A stretch of DNA of 6,028 bases from Lentisphaerota bacterium (GTDB lineage Bacteria > Verrucomicrobiota > Kiritimatiellia > RFP12 > JAAYLN01): the NCBI GenBank assembly GCA_012514915.1, contig JAAYZJ010000379.1, positions 1-6,028 of the forward strand, read 5' to 3'. Below the pieces are notes generated by a model, which was given only the letters and a program-made list of their open reading frames with translations, did no database searches and was not told where the DNA came from. This document shows positions 5,263 to 6,028 of the stretch, piece after piece. How positions within the stretch are numbered: the first letter of the stretch is position 1; each line of letters begins with the position of its first letter. The position numbers and the translations under genes are program-made.

Positions 5263-6028
5263 TCACAGCCCCTTGAAGGCGCCGGCCAGCCGCATCAGCG
5301 GACTCTGGCGCATCTGGATGGCGCGGGCGGGGCAGACCTCGTGACAGCAGCAGCAGCCGATGCAACGCGGCCCGTCCACAAGGGGCCTGTCACCGCCGTC
5401 GAGCCGCAGTGCCTGCATGGGACAGGCCTGGACGCAGCGCCCGCAACGGATGCAGTTGTCGTTGAACCGCGGCCGTACCCAGACATGCGGCGAAACCAGC
5501 TTGACCAGAAAGCCGGGCAGGTAGCGGGTCGGCGACGGCGGCGGCAGCCGGAAGGGCGGCAGGTCGAGATTTTCCGGCGGCACGCCGACCAGGCGGATCT
5601 GCCCATCGGCCCCGGCGGCCAGATCGTCGATCAGGTACGGCACGCGCGCAACGGGGATCTTCAGCGCCTGGCAGAGGGCCAGATCGAGCGCGACCGGGTT
5701 CGCCGAGGCGGCGAGGAAACCGAGCTCAACCGGCGTGCCGTTGGAGGGGCCCTCCCCTTCCATGCCGACCACACCGTCGGCAATCGTGAGGATCGGCGGC
5801 AGGGTGTCGAGGAGGGTGCGCACGTAGCGCCCGAAATCGCGCGGGTGGGCGTTCTCCTTGTGCCGCTGCGCCTTCTGGTAGCCGGGGAGCGTGCCGTACA
5901 GGTTCTTGACGGCCGCGGTCAGCGTGGTCAGGCCGTGCGTCTTGATCTTCGGCAGGTTGACGATCAGTTGCGCCTCGAGCGCATCGACCGCCACGTTGAA
6001 CTCCCGGCCTCCCTGCACGATGCGCCGC
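5263..6028 (-). CDS. DUF362 protein with C-terminal double 4Fe-4S ferredoxin domain (N-terminus beyond window)
   Basis: The frame stays open to the window edge (three full codons precede the GTG at 6018), so this is the C-terminal part of a longer protein, about 254 residues visible. Numbered from that GTG, NLPKIKTHGLTTLTAAVKNL (21-40) and DGVVGMEGEGPSNGTPVELG (81-100) are the hallmark DUF362 blocks. CIRCGRCVQACP (189-200) and CIGCCCCHEVCP (219-230) are two CxxCxxCxxxCP motifs, each expected to bind a 4Fe-4S cluster. The second has an extra cysteine. The protein is probably cytoplasmic and involved in electron transfer or an unknown redox step; the biochemical role of DUF362 is not established. 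It is the first visible gene of the minus-strand operon, and its TGA (5265-5263) lies 6 nt before the next start. The GTG at 6018 should not be taken as the real start. Confidence 0.9.
   Translation of the reverse strand, partial: RRIVQGGREFNVAVDALEAQLIVNLPKIKTHGLTTLTAAVKNLYGTLPGYQKAQRHKENAHPRDFGRYVRTLLDTLPPILTIADGVVGMEGEGPSNGTPVELGFLAASANPVALDLALCQALKIPVARVPYLIDDLAAGADGQIRLVGVPPENLDLPPFRLPPPSPTRYLPGFLVKLVSPHVWVRPRFNDNCIRCGRCVQACPMQALRLDGGDRPLVDGPRCIGCCCCHEVCPARAIQMRQSPLMRLAGAFKGL

Overview
This is a GC-rich bacterial window with four substantial genes, two of them cut by the window edges. It also has a divergent promoter region and a repeat-rich intergenic stretch where two transcripts converge. 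The organism is unnamed. A glycine-rich secreted beta-helix protein, a DUF362 ferredoxin-like protein, a secreted TIM-barrel-like protein and abundant short palindromes together suggest the PVC superphylum, perhaps Kiritimatiellota or a relative. That placement is an inference from gene style, not from a marker gene.

Layout. Positions 1-972 (minus) hold the N-terminal 324 codons of an exported parallel beta-helix protein with Pmp-like repeats; its C-terminus lies off the window. Positions 973-1164 are a divergent control region with a good sigma70-type promoter for that gene, a perfect 27-bp tandem duplication carrying its -35 box, and a plausible promoter for the MFS transporter on the plus strand (1165-2394). 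Positions 2395-2950 lie between the convergent transporter and kinase transcripts. They hold one doubtful 46-codon ORF, a 128-bp element bounded by 15-bp inverted repeats, a 65-bp imperfect hairpin with some attC-like features, and short palindromes sharing a GCAGGC core.

Positions 2951-6028 (minus) are one tightly packed gene set, transcribed in this order: a DUF362 protein with two 4Fe-4S clusters (5' end off the window), a secreted TIM-barrel-like protein, and a long-form FGGY xylulokinase. The spacings are 6 nt and then a 4-nt ATGA overlap, so coupled translation is likely. The kinase gives the only firm biochemical anchor, phosphorylation of D-xylulose or a similar sugar. The role of the other two in that process is not shown.

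The most interesting points concern the middle gene. It looks internally shortened at two in-frame positions and carries a GC-rich palindrome in frame just after its signal peptide. The repeat-packed intergenic region and the duplicated -35 region are also worth a look. No complete new defence or mobile system is visible; there is no transposase, integrase, CRISPR array or RNA gene in the window.
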